Source: Montifringilla adamsi
Lineage: Eukaryota; Chordata; Aves; Passeriformes; Passeridae
NCBI GenBank assembly: GCA_017590115.1
Contig: JAGGNK010013003.1
Location: 1,362,523 to 1,426,522, forward strand
DNA: 64,000 bases
Direction: 5' to 3'
Numbering within the stretch: position 1 is the stretch's first letter; each line of letters begins with the position of its first letter. A program made the position numbers and the translations under genes. Below the pieces are notes generated by a model. It did no database searches and was not told where the DNA came from. It saw only the letters and a list, made by a program, of their open reading frames with translations. Shown in pieces: positions 25,577 through 39,100 of this stretch.

Positions 25577-28500
25577 CCAAAAAAAAAAAAAAAATGAGCC
25601 CTGGGAAGTGTTTGGGTGAGCCCCAGCCAGAGCTGAAACACACAGAGGGGAGATCTGGTAGGCAATGCAAGGTGCCCAAACAATTATCATTTTCCAGGAC
25701 AAGCTGAGTAAGTGTATCCATCCCTTTGGAAACAGCTGAAAGGAACTGGTAGTGCTAGAAAAGAATTAAATAACCTAGAAGTGCAGCTTTGGCTACTAAG
25801 GGAAATATTCAATTTTGATTTTTGAAAAAAAAAAATGTTGCTCTGTATAATTTTGCCTGAAGTTTTCTCACATTGTTTCTGCTCTTGGAAGAGGGTATGT
25901 AGGAAAATTCGGTTCTGTCCAAGGATGTGAGTTTGTCTGAAGGCCATTCATGAGAGTGCATGTCACTAAGAAAGCACTGGGTTCCCTCTTTAGGGCCTTC
26001 TGCCTTTTACTACCATGAAGGAAAAACGAGATATGTTTAGCATTTGGGGTTTTCATATGTCAAAACTATGAAAAAAGAGGTGATGCAGAGTGGGACCAGA
26101 CCACATTACCCTCTGCAAGTCCTGCAGAATTTTTTCCTCTACAGACACTGCTCCTTAGCTCAGTTTCTTGGGTTCATTAGTGCAGCTGTGTGACAATGCT
26201 TTGCAGGAAGTGTCCCTAAAGGAGTTTGGTTTTGACAGTAACCTGCAATAAGTTGAGGAATGTCAGTGAGATGGTCTCTGAACTGTCAGACATAAACAAT
26301 TAGGGATAAAAATATTGCTTTATTTGCCTTTTTCTTTTTTGATCTATAATTGGCTTCTAATTTCAACATTTTAAAGCATTTTAAACATCCACCCTAATGT
26401 TAATTGACTCACAGTTGGGTAGCATGATGAGCAGATGCCACTTACCTGTTCCTTGGCACCCCGAGAAGATTCCACCTGTCTTCTACAAGGCATCATAAAC
26501 AGCTTCAACCTGTTCATTGGCAATGTGAGACAAAAACACCTTCTGTATTCCCAGGAAAAATGAGGAGTTGCCACTTGCCCTCTGCTTATTGTCTTGAGCA
26601 AAGAGCTGGCACATACTTTCTGCCTTGGGTCAGCAGGAGACATCAGAGATTGCCATTTATCTCAGATGTACTCTCACCTTTAGGTGCACGTGATGTCTCG
26701 TTTTTCGAGAACAATTAGGTGCAGAAGAAATCATCCCAGCAATAACAGTAGTGCTGTATTTGTGCCTGGAAGCCCAGTCTCAGATCTGTTCATGAGGCTG
26801 CTTGATTTTCCCACAAGTAAAAGTTCAAGAAAGGAGCCAGCTGAGGTTAAGTAGTTTGTCATCATTTAACTTTTGAATTGAATTTATGGCAGTGTTGTAC
26901 AAAGTGTGAAGGATCTCTGAGTGTTTTGGTCAGAGGTTCTTGATGGCTTTGAGGTTTGCTTTCTCCCTCAACTAGCTGATCAACTGGTGGCCAAAAAAAG
27001 GAGTTCAGGTTGCAGTGAATACAAATGTTGGCTGAAATGAGCCACTGGCAGCTCCTTTGCAGCAAATGGAACCTGGAGAATTTGCTCATGCTGGAATTAA
27101 AAGCTTGAACAGATATAACCCAAAAAGCCTGGAGAGCAAACCAGAGTGTCCTGGAGGTGTTCTAGCTGTTCTGTGAAATGATGTGAGAAGGACAGAATTC
27201 ATCAGGGATTGTTCTGAGTGAAAGACCCTCAGTTTCATTCTCATCCATGTAAGGTATGCAAAATGGGAAAGAACTGCCTGTTATTTGCATCTTGCAGGTA
27301 TCAGTCCCTGGTGCTGTGGCAGAGAGAATTTTCTTAACCAATCCCTTAGGCTATGTATTTCATTTTGTCTTTCTCCACAGCTCTCCCTTTGCTGTCAAGC
27401 AGTAAATGCACTTGTTATGTGTCCTCTCTCCAGCGAATGACAGATCTTACCCTTAAGTATTATCTCTCATTAAGATGTCACTCCTGCCTCTCCTGCCCAA
27501 GGCAGCAGCCTTCAGTACCTTTGTCTTATTGGCACTGTAAATGCTTCCCTGCCTTCTCCCATGCTTCCTTTCATTCTTGAATACACTTCCTGTAAAAATT
27601 CATAAACCCCCTCAGTATTTTCCTTTAAATCCCCTTTAAAAGCTCTCCTAGGCCATGTTGCCCACAAGAAACTCCTTGGTAACAGACCCTGGGTGTAGAG
27701 ACCACGGCTCCTTGCAACGACCTTGGTGTTTTCTCCCACAGGTGACAGAGTTCTCTACTGCCTTCATTTCTTCTCCTGTGTGAATAGTGGAGTTTTAATA
27801 TGAGCCAGGCTGGATACAACTCCTGCAGACTTGGAGCAGATGCTGCAGAAGTATTTGCCTCCTGGTGAGGTCAGAAGAAGCTCTCCTGGGCAGCACCAGA
27901 GCCTAAACCAGAGTGGCAGCCCAGAGGGATGGCATGCATACGCCTTGTCTGAGCCAGGACAAAACCATCTCAATTTGTTTTTTCCTGTTGCCAAATTAAA
28001 GCTCAGTTCCAGCTTTGCACTTCTACACAGCTGTTACAATTAGAAGCTGGGCCCTCTAAACTACTGATGAAGCTTTATTTTAAACATTCATGGTGCTGGG
28101 AGAGCAATGTTAAACTGTGCAGCAAGTGTCCAGCAAGCCGTGTGGGCAACAAGATGTAGCTAATACAGAATTTCTGAGGATGCAGGCATCTATTTGAGCA
28201 AGCTCTTGGGCACATCAAACTGTCACATAAGATTTCCGTGACGAGTTGGCATGAAATTCAAATTATGGGCAACTCTTGCTTTCCAGTCTGCTGACAATTT
28301 ATTGGGAATCGCTCTGAGTCTCTGCTGCAGGCCACTCCTTTAGCTTAACATGACCTGACAGACAGTACCCAGTGCTGTGCTTCATGACACAAAACATCAC
28401 ACAGTGCCTCTGAAGAGAGAAGAGGCCAGTCCTGGGGGTAGAAATGCTTTTTAAAGCCTTTATAAGGAAAGCAGAGTCTTTATTCACAAACACTCGGGAT

Positions 28501-31500
28501 GGAGGCACTTGGCTTTAGTTCCCCTCTATATCCTCAGGAAACTGGTGATGTGCTTCTAATGCAAAAATTACCACCAGTACCATCCTGCACCATGGCTGAT
28601 GCTTGGGACACAGGAATATTCAGTGACCAAATCAATTGCTTGCCTTGTGGCAGCACAGTGACACTCTCAGCCCAGGTGACAGCTCCTGGGGCATTACACC
28701 AGGCGTGCCCCAAGAGCAGCAATTCCCAGGCCGGGCTCATATGGCTCTCAAATTGAGACCTGCCTCCAGCCCCTTCTTCTGCAATACAAATAAAAATTGC
28801 ATTTAAACTCTTCTTCCTAATTTAATTAGGAAATAATTTAAATCTCAACTTTCTCTCCAGGTCAGAGCTGCATGTGCTGCATCAGGAAAAGACCATGCCC
28901 AGAAGGGTAGTTTGGCACAACCATCTCCTTTGTGTATGAAATATCTAACTGCATTTCAGACTTCATTATAATTTATCTTGCTCGTCCCTTCTCTGCTTCT
29001 TCCCCCCCCCCCAACCCCATATATTACATCCTAAAAAGCCTGCAAACTCATACAGCTTAATACGTGATAAAACTTTTTGCTTCACTCTTTTACAAGCAAG
29101 TTTCAAATTAGATAAAATGAGAAACTTAGCTGACTCTGCCCAATATCTCAGCTAGCTTGGGTCCTCCCAGAAGGTCTGTACCTATAAATACCGCATTTCT
29201 GCAAGCTCAGTAGCAAAGCATAGACATGCAAATGTGAGCTGGCCTCCCTGAACCTGGCAGTGGCAAGCACACCAGCTGCATTTGCAGGCAGTTGCATTGC
29301 ATAGCGAGTAGGCACTTTGGAGCAGCTCCACTTGAAATGATCTGGGAAAGCCACAGCCCTCTGCCTGACCACTGTGCCAGTAAAGATGTTGGTGGGTCGC
29401 TGGAAAGAATGAGTGTGCCTTTTCCAATTTCACCACAGCAGTGGAAATAGAAAGGCACAGCAGTTTTTTGGCCAAGGGAGTGCCAGCAGTTCAGTGAGGA
29501 GGGATCAGGGACTGCTGGTGTGATCAGAGCAAGGAGAGTGCAGTGTCAGTGGCCTTGCATGCAAAAAGCTGTGGGGCTGTAGGAGGGACAGAGTGCTCTG
29601 CATTCAGCAGCTGTGCTGCTCTGTGCAGAGAGTGGCAGCCTGCAGGTCTGGGGATGTTGGCTCATGATCAGTTCAGTTCAAAAGCAGAGTCACAGTAAAG
29701 TGATAAGGGAGTCCTGAGGCATCATTCCAACTGAGTGGAATTAAGGTCTTATGTGGATTTACATTCATTTACCAATTTCTGACTTTCAAGATGTGTCTTT
29801 TCCTGAATTTAAAAGTTCCATCAACCAACCTCAGCTCTTCACTTTGCAAATCAATCCCTCCTTCTCTCTGGTGGGAATAAAATTGTTATTTGTAAGAGTT
29901 AGGATAATACAGGGAGCTGTAATTACCATCCATATTTTCAGTTCATGCTACAGCAGGGTGAAAAGTCCATGTAATTTTTGAGTGTTCTCCACTTTCTTCT
30001 GTTTATACTCTCCTGGTAGTGAAACACATGCCAAAATCCCCCACAGACCAGTTTCTCCATTTGAAAAGTCCTGCCTACTTTACTCTGTGGAGGTGGTGAT
30101 AACTCTCTGAGTAATTGAGGCAGGTCCCTCTCTGCCTCTTGCAGCCGCTTCCATCCTGACCCCAAGAGCTGATCCCTGGCTAGTGGAGTTCAGCTGCTGC
30201 CCAGAGCACCTCTCATTTTTCTCTGCTGACAGAGATGTGCCAGAGCTAAGGTGAATGCTCGTGGATTAAGTCTCTGATTAGAATCATGGTTTCAGTGTGC
30301 AACTCAGTCTAGGACATGTGGGAAAGGATTTTCCAGATCCGAGTCTGTGGAGCTGCAAGGATGGGGCTCAGGGGCTCAAGGGTGGGAACACAGCACATAC
30401 AGCATATGCAGGACATGAGTGTAATGTCACATGGATGTGCTTTCCCAAGTCCAGCTCACAAGAGGGAACAGAAACCCTGTAGGATTCAAGGAGACCTAGG
30501 TCCAAGATCTTACAAGAACTCCCCATCCTTTTGTTTCTCAGTTAGAGAAAAGTAGAGAACAAAAGTTGCTATGCTGTTATTCTTCCTATCTTGCTTGCCT
30601 CCCTACCCTCACATTGTTTTTAAGCTCTTCTTACCCTCATGTTCCCCTCTGTTCTTCATGTGAGTTCTCTGAGTTTTTCAACCTCACATCCCATTTTCTC
30701 CTCATGCCCATCTCATATTTGCTTCCTTTTCCTTAATCCTTCCCTGCAAGAATGTGTCACTTTCTCTTTGAAAATACTTCTAAGCATCTTCTGTTCTTCT
30801 CAGATCATATCTCCCCCCGATAAAATTCTGTAATGAAACCCCTTTTGACAGAGCCAGGCAGTTGCAACATTCATTTTTCTTTCCCAGGCTGTGAGCTGAT
30901 GCTGGCTGGGTGTAGGTCAGATTTGGTGGCTACTGCATGTGCCCCCAGGCTACCCAGTGGCTGTGAAATCTGGCAGCTAGACAGCCTTTCAGCTATTTGG
31001 CCTACATTATGCAATTTGTTTGGTTTATGAGCACCAGGCTCCATCTCTCCACAGAATTTGTCCCTTCACGGGGTGCTGTTGGAAATGGTGCTGTCATCAG
31101 GTGTGTTGTAGATGCCATTAACTGAAGTAATTGTTATTTGACCCCATTGTGTGGGAAGTGTGAGAGTTCAAGGAAGCCTCTGAGGATGGCTGGGCTGTCA
31201 CAGTGACAGATGGAAAGGATGAGATCTGACTGCCTGATCCTTGGGTGGGTATTAGAAGGACAGTGTGGTGCTCTGTCAGCCTATCACTCCTTTCAGCTGT
31301 GCTCTAATGTCTCCAGGTGGAGCTCAAACCCTTTCTTGTGCAGGCCTCAGGTAAAATAAATTAGCACCTGAGCACTTTGAATATTGACTTTTAAACAGAA
31401 GAGGTTGTTCTCCTTAGCTTGGTTTGTGCATCTTTGCCTCTGCCTTGTAACTGGTGTTTTCCTGTAATGGTACCAGTCAGGATTAGCTGGGGAGCTGTGT

Positions 31501-32398
31501 TAGGAATTGTGAACTTCTGGAGGTCTTCTCACAGTTCTGACTGTCGCTCAAATAAAGATGCTGACTTTGGGATAGATTTTCCAGCCCCATGGAAAGAGAG
31601 TATCTGATGATAAAGGTAAAATTGGTGGTGTGGAGGGAAATGAGCAGGTGGCAATCAAAGGGTCTCTGGGGCAATCTGTGATGGTGATAGAGCTCCTTCT
31701 TTAGATGGAGTGTTTGGGCAGGCACATCTGGGGCTCAAGGCAGAGCCTTAGGATAGATCACCAGCTTTACTGGTCTGGAAGTGATATTTGGAGCCTACAT
31801 CCAGCCCTCTATCAACATGGTAACTTAGTTCAAATTAAGTTAATTAACTCGTGATAAAATCTGAGGTAAGTGCACTCAGGTATATTTCTGACTGTTCATG
31901 AAAATGGAATGAAATAAACCCCTTAATTATTCTAGCTCTTAGAAGTTAAATTAAATAAATCCTATTTTATAGGTTCTTCAAACTAGATGATAGCAGACAA
32001 TAAGAATGATGGGACAGTAGACTGGATAATGGATGCCATCCTAAACACCCAAAACAGTAGGCTGAAACCTCCTTCTCTGCATTTCAAAAGCATCAAGATT
32101 TTCCTCAAGCCTATTAGTGTGCAAGGGCTGTGCATAACTGAGGTGCAAGATAGTGGAGACAAAGAATAATATTCCTGAAATACTGATTCCTTAAAATGCT
32201 CTAAAATTAATTTCATATGTATATGTATCAGTTTATATCTTCAGTTTCATAGCCTTGAGCTGAGTAATTATCAGTAAAATAGTGTGTGATTGACTTACAG
32301 ATCAAAATCTGTGAGTGAGTTATTGCTGCCAGTGGGGTGACAATTCCTTCTACAGCTGGCTGGAGCATTTGGCTTTGGAGTAAGCAATGGGGCCTTAT
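25577..32398. other. Noncoding stretch, no gene recognised
   Basis: Ordinary intergenic sequence with scattered short frames on both strands and no domain, RNA gene or young transposon that I can identify. A run of 11 C lies at 29002-29012. Confidence 0.55.
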
Positions 32399-32498
32399 TC
32401 TCGGGTTTTCTGCTTTCCGGATGAGCCCAGAGTCCCTTTTTCCCAGCCCGGTGGCCAAAGAAAGAGCCGGCATTCTTTGGCTCGTGTTCACAAGGTTG

Positions 32499-32504
32499 TT
32501 TATT
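32499..32504 (-). terminator. LTR polyadenylation signal
   Basis: AATAAA on the sense strand of the LTR, inside CAGACAATAAACAACC. The cleavage site, which would mark the R/U5 boundary, should lie 10-30 bases further left. Confidence 0.6.
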
Positions 32505-32598
32505 GTCTGTTATCCAAAATATTTTCTCTCAGACCTGCAGAGGTCTGATCTGCAGGTGTGTCAAGGGCACACTGCCCACCCCTGGGCTGGTGTCTACA

Positions 32599-32605
32599 TT
32601 TTATA
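32599..32605 (-). promoter_or_regulatory. LTR TATA box
   Basis: TATAAAA on the LTR's sense strand, placed about 95 bases before the AATAAA of the same LTR. This is the expected spacing for the U3/R boundary, with transcription starting near 32570-32575. No recognisable gene lies downstream of it to the left. Confidence 0.6.
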
Positions 32606-33006
32606 CTATGAGTTACATATACTTTATTTATCATTATTTTCCAATACCTATTGTCTATGTTAGATTGTCTACTTCTACTTTAGGCCAATCTAAATGTGCC
32701 ACCATCACCAAGAAGATGGAGGCTAGGAAGAAGCATGGGACAACACCCATATCCTACCATCTTGTCTCCTAGACCCCCCATTATAAAACCCCCAAAATTC
32801 CATTTTTCACCCAGTGATTAATTCATTATTACTCTGCTTAACCTTCTGTGACTTGTGATTCTTCATATAAGGTTGGTAATTTGCTCCATGGGTTAAGATC
32901 AAAATCCCAGGTGTCTTTGGCTTCTTGCCAGGACTCCCGAGCCCCCTGCCCAGGTCTCAAGATATCCAGGGCACCCAGAGGGATGTCCTGGGTTCTGACA
33001 CCTTAT

Positions 33007-33120
33007 GTTCTTGTTCTTCACTATTTTCTTTCACTCTTCTTTTTTTCTTTTTTTTTTCTTCCCCCACAATTTCACAGTTCTCTCACACACACCATGCCAC
33101 TGCCTTTGTCCCCTGTGCTT
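33007..33120. repeat. Pyrimidine-rich low-complexity tract
   Basis: C/T-rich plus strand, with T runs broken by C, directly beside the LTR's right target-site duplicate. It reads as low-complexity sequence; no element can be named. Confidence 0.55.
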
Positions 33121-36100
33121 TAGTTCTGGGTCACCTACTCCTTTGCCCTCTTGCACATCTGTTCCCTTGCGATTCTCTGCTTTCTCCTCCACAGAGCAGC
33201 AATAAACACAAGCAATCAGCTTCCTCTCTTTCTGCCCATGAAGGTCTCAAACAAACATCTTAGAAGAAAAAGGGGCAAACAAAAGAGCCTGGGATCCTGC
33301 TTTGCTTGCTGGTGAGTCCATGAGATACTCTGGAGGGAAAGAGATGGGCAGGCAGAGTGACCGGGAGGGAGGCAGCTCAGAGATTCCTCCTTGAGGCATT
33401 CCTGGGGACTGGAAAGCAGTTCTGTCTGCCTCTCTCTGTTTCTGTGTTCTCCTGGAAGCCTTTGCTCTAGGTCACTGTCAGAGGCAATGAGCTGAAGAGC
33501 CCCTGGGTGGCCCAGCAAGGCCAGCCCCAGGGCTGCCTGCAGTGAGCAATAAAACTCTGCTGTCCAGATCCCTCAGGCACTGGAGGGGACCCAGACTCTT
33601 GGTGAACCACAATATTTCTTCCTCAGAGGCAGAAAGAGGCTCTCAAGTCAAGCTCTGACCTCCTGAGGGTTTGTACAAGCATTTTCAGCCACATCCAGGT
33701 GAAGTTTCACACGGATGGCTGAGTCTTGCAGCTCTTTTTAGATTAGAGGGATGCTTCTGCCTGGCCACAAAGAAGGGATAGAACAGGGAGAGCACTGAGA
33801 AATACTTGGTATTTTTGTTAAGTTGTCTTCTCCTGGCCCTGGGAATCAGAGATATGCCACTGGATACAGTGCAGTGTGTGGAACTGTGTCTTGTTTTAGG
33901 AATAACCCATGGAGAGTGAACCTGCAGGGCGGGAATGCAAACATGTGAGGCATCAGCTGGTGGACCAGGGCATGTAAAAAGAAAGCAGCAGCAGAAAAAT
34001 TAGGAAATAAAATATTCTGGGGTTTATTTTAAAAATAAGCCCATGGTGTATTAGAAGGAAAATATCAAATTAATCAAATTTGTGTTCTAACTTACTAAAG
34101 TCTGTACTGTTTTAATGCTGCCCAAAACAAATTTCAGTGAGTGCTGAACTTTCTGCAAAAGAAACAACCACACACTGATAGTTCAGAGCCATGGTCATCA
34201 TCACATGTTACCAACTTTTAATATGGTACTGTGTTACTATCTTAACAAATATATTACTGTGTTCTGTATAGACGCAGAAACTGGACTTGATTGCAAAGGG
34301 AATTTTTTTTCTTTTCCCCCAGCCATTTGCTGTAATCAGTAAATTCTGACCAAATATTTAGTCTGCAGACTAAAAGTGATTTTTCTTCCAGAAGTAAGGC
34401 AAAAAACTGGGTACTGAAAAATAAGCCTATAGGCATGGCTGTGATAATCTGATTTTAGAGCTAGCACTCATCATTTTCTTTACACTGAGAATGATAGACA
34501 GGTAAGAAAATATCTTGGCTGTAGCTCTCTATTCCAGCTGGCAGAAAGAATTCTCTTACCTTCCACCAGAATTTCCAATAAATCTATATTTAGTATCGTT
34601 CATAGTCTATCACTTGATGAAATTACTTTCCTTCGTGAATGTGCAATAAAGTCTGACAGTGAAATATGTAAGAACATTAAATTCTCAATGGCCATGTTAT
34701 GAGCAAAGGTGATCCAACAAAAAATAATATACTTTAAGGAGCAGACAGCAGGGCCCTGTCTCTGATCTCATTGACAAGGCTTAGCAGTGGTAGACCTCTC
34801 TTTACATCAGTAAAATCATTCATTTATATGGATGTATGGGAGAGAAGTTCTTTTTTTCTACAGATATGTTTCTCCACTCCCATGCAACATTTCAAATGTT
34901 TGATTTTACTAGTGTAGAGTGTATTATTTTTTGTTAGATCACCTTTGTTTATGAGATCTAGTTTAGGGAAAAGCCAGAGATAGAAATTCATGAAAGGAGA
35001 GAACCAATGAATTGAATGATACAGGCTGAAAAAACTATTATCACCCCACCCAGAAAAAATATTCCCCTCAGGCAGACTATGATTTCCCCTATGCCATTCC
35101 CTATTTATGCCTGGAAAGCTAAAATTCTGCTGTTTTCTATAGAGAGGAGAATTTTACTGTTGGTAGTCAAGTTTCTCTGAGTCCCTGGTGGTTATTATCT
35201 ACCCCTCTGACGTGGTTAAAGATCTGCTTCTATTTTAAGAAGTAAGAAAAAGACTAGAATTTACTTGAGGATTAGGGTTTGAAGTGATTGATGTGCTCAC
35301 ATGTCTTTTCTTATAACTGGGTATTTTACATATTCTGTTATTACCTCCACTCTCCCTAGGAAAACTCTCCTTGCACAGCCTTCTGCTTTTCTCTCTCTCT
35401 TTTAATTGTGTGTGTTTATTGGATTTCATTTCTGGAGGACCCCTTACAGAAAGGTTTTTTTCATATCCTTGTTAAAAGGTGCTACCCTTTTACCGCCCAG
35501 CTAAAGCTGAAATCCAACTTGAGCCCTCCCATGTGGTGCTCTTTATTTATGGCATCATTACAGCTTGTTTCAGAAGAGCAAACCCTCTGCAAAACTTTCA
35601 GGATACTTATCTAGCAAGCACTGTCACTTAGCCGTGGCTGGGCTCCAATCTGATGCCTTAAATACTAGCCTCACATAAAGATAATGCTTTTAATCAGAAA
35701 AGGGAGACAAGTTGTAAGAGCTTGTTCACAATATCTGTCAGCAGGGAGCTGCGGTGGAATCAGGACAAAATCAAAGTCTTTTTTTTCCAGAGAGGTTCGG
35801 TCCTTGGGCTCTGGAGGCTTTTGAAGCAGCAGGACCAGGTGACTGCAGGGAGAAGAAGGGCGAGCCTGCACTGACCAAGCTTCTCCTCAGTCCCTGCTCC
35901 CACCCTACAGAAAATGTCAGCTCTGGAGGGACAAGAGGCAAAAGCCGGGGCAGGGGTGAGGGCTGCAGAGGTGCTGGCGAGGTACGGATCTGCTCTCCAG
36001 CACAGCCTGGGCTTTGGAAGTTTGCTGTGGCAGAGGTGGAAGCTGATGAGCCAACAGAGCTCTACTGCAAAGTGTCTGAGGTTCATCAGCTGCTGTGGGA

Positions 36101-39100
36101 ATTTATTTTTGCTCTTCTTGTAGGCCAACACTGGGTTTTCAGAGGAAAGGTGTCGGTTGAGGGAATTTGGAAATAGCTGATTAACCTGGTTTGCTGATTG
36201 CCTTTCAATTGCAGCTGGCATTTCTAACGTGATATTGCAGGTTTAGTGTCAACATCTCCTCTTCTATGAGAGATCAGATAAGAACAGACAGAATTACTCA
36301 TTGCATTAATGCAGGATTTTCATAAATGACTATAAATTCCTGTCTCATAAATATCAGCCACTTTTGCATTGTGATAGTTTCTACAAGCTTGGAGTGATAT
36401 ACTGCTGATGTATGAAAAAAATATTAAAAATGAACAATTAAAATAATAATATTAAAATAGTAGAATAATCTTAAAATAATATCCAATCCAAATGTATGAA
36501 GTAAACATAAAAGCATAATAACTTTCCTAAGACTGATGAAATTCTTTTGGAGTTAAACATTTCCTCACCATCTCTATATTCTCCCTATAAAGGAGTGTAC
36601 AGGGAAGCACAACCTGTACATTTTAAAAAAGCAACTTTCTGTGACAAGATAAGGGTAATTTTGCAAGTTATAGTTTTAAATAGGAAGAATTCATTAATCT
36701 TAAAACCTAGGTTTAGCCTTCTATAAAACATAAATATTAATTGACTTTGAATAAAAGACAAATCAGAAGATTTTATCCTTAAAACTCAGCTAGGTTTAGG
36801 TATGGATTCAGCAACATTCATCTAAAATAACAATTCTTACATAAAATGCTCATAGTGATTAAAATACCATTCCAAACCTTGCTGCCTTAGTCTTCGTGGG
36901 AGTTTTAGTGATATGGAGAAACAGAAGAAGGGCTAATGATACCTTATTAATGATACTCAATTTTTAAGAACATATTCCTTCAGAATTTACAGTTCTATAT
37001 CAACTGGAACGCCGCTGTATACCTACATCAAGTAAAAAAATCTCTGCAGAAGACAATGTCAAGTCCAAATGATAAATGTAAGCACTTCCCACCTAATCAC
37101 AGAAACAGGGGAAAATGCGCCTTTCACAGCAGGACTGGTAAAGATGTAATCACCTAAGGAGGGCAGGAGTCACATGTACAGCTTTTAAAAAACTCCATTT
37201 CTGGCCAAAGTGATGAGACATTGAGTGGCCAGACCTCTCCTTGGGAGTTTGCACGACTCTGAGCCTGCAAAGCAGTTATATGGCTCCAGGTCCATGTCTG
37301 TGTGAGAGGCAGAAATTGAACTGGAGGTGGGAAGACGTGGGAAAATTCATAGCATGCCTGGATGCTCTCACTCAGGAGTTTTAAGTGGCTGTAGATCTCT
37401 GTGCTTTATGCCTCAGGGAATTAAATTATAGTGAATTAAAGACTCTGCTGCACAAACTCCAGTGATTCATGTGGAGAAGATTTAACTGATTATCAGGCTG
37501 TTCCCTCCTCTGGCTGGAGACTTCTTCCAGCAGGGTCATAACTTGGCCTGCCTTCATCCTCTCTGCAGTGAGTGCTGCAGTTATCACTCTGTCTTATTAA
37601 TTGCTTACACAATCAATTGCAGTTTGGATTAACTCTCGAGGCAATGAACTGTGGCACCAGGAATTAGGACTTCCCCATCACCTGCACTTCTGCTTCAGTG
37701 CTGGGGATAAACAGAGAGGACAGGCAGGTGGAAAAGGCAGTGTCCTCTGTCATGCCAGCTAAATCTTAGCAGAGCCAATGTGTTAGGACCCTGAAGCAAC
37801 CTTAGTATCTTCCTGCAGGCTGAATGTGCTTTGAATTATGTGCATCGTCTCCTGCCTGCAGTAGGTTTGCTTTCACCTTCCTGAGTGTGTGTGCAAACAT
37901 GACCCTAAAAAGGGGGGGCTCTGCCCTACCCAGGCAAACAGGAGAGGGAGTGTCCCTGCCACCTGTCACCCCAGGAATAGGCATGTGGGAATGAAAAGGC
38001 AACTTTGCTATTTGCCTTTTTATGTTGTCTGGTTTTCTTACAGAAGCCGTGAGCTTGAACCTGTTGCCATAGGCAGGGATGCAGAGTGGCAAAAGATCTG
38101 TATTACCCACTTCAAAGAAAAATGTGCCAGTGTGCGGTAGGTGTAGAAGGAGATGAGCCCCATGGGGTGTAAGTTTGGGAGTGTCAGAGCACCTTGTATT
38201 GAAGGAAGGGAAATAAAAGGGAGTGAGGGCATGAACAGACTAGTACCTGACCTGGAGGAGTTCCCCTGCAGTGGCAGGAGAAGGAGATGCTGTGGATGTG
38301 GTCTCCTTTTGTGCCTGCTGAGGCTTCCCATGGAGGGATCTGCACTGGCTATGGCAGGAGGAAAAGCTCAAAGCAACAATCAAGGCCACAAGACTGGCTT
38401 GAATTAATTCTTACTTGAATTATAAGTGAATCCAAACCAACCCTTCCGCCTTTAATGCAACATTTTGCTGTCGTGGAGAATCAAATTTACCCTTGGGAAA
38501 TTGATCCGGTGATTAAATACAAATATTGTTTAAAAATGGCACTGGATTTTTAGCACCATTTTTTCTAGCCTCAGATCCTGGCCATTTGGTGTTTGACTGC
38601 TAGATACAAATTTTTAGAACCTACCCAAGTAACCCCTCTGGCCTGATGGGATAAATAGCTGGAGCTCCTGCAGTTGGTTCTTTGTAAGTATACTTTCAAA
38701 TCACCCAATAATTGTCAGGAAATATTTTGGAATCTTTTCCAACTTTTCAGTGGTTTTTTGAGTGGCAGATGCTGCGTTTTCATCACAGATGGGTAAGTCT
38801 CATATGCAGAGAAAATCTAAGCTCACTGCTTCTATCAATACTCTTTAATTATGCACCTAATGACTGCATTTGTCCAGGGCCACCATGTTGTACTAAGAAT
38901 TCACAGTAAACTGATTATCTGCAAATCTGTCCTGATGAAGATAATGTTTGCTTGCTGTAGAGAGCCAGGGGAATGTTTATCCCTCTGCTGCTTTAAAACA
39001 CCAACACTTTTTCCAGGTGGCTTTGCTAAAACAAAGATGCAAGATGCCTCAGTCAGTAAGCCAGGCCATTTAGTCCAGCAATATTCTGCACTGACTTGTC

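Larger units (their letters stand above)
32399..33000 (-). mobile_element. Solo LTR of an endogenous retrovirus
   Basis: A 602-base LTR on the minus strand, flanked on both sides by CCTTAT (32393-32398 and 33001-33006). Read on its own strand it starts TGTCAGAACCC and ends CCCGAGA, so the terminal CA has probably mutated to GA. The U3-R-U5 signals are in the right order: TATAAAA at 32599-32605, a perfect stem-loop at 32533-32557, and AATAAA at 32499-32504. No gag, pol or env sequence lies beside it, so it is what recombination between two LTRs leaves behind. The 6-bp duplication suggests the class II (ERVK/beta-like) group; family assignment needs a repeat library. Confidence 0.88.

Noticed and set aside
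24721..25721. Long open frames around 24721-25721 on both strands
   Set aside because: They run through 596 unknown bases, so their length is an artefact of the gap.
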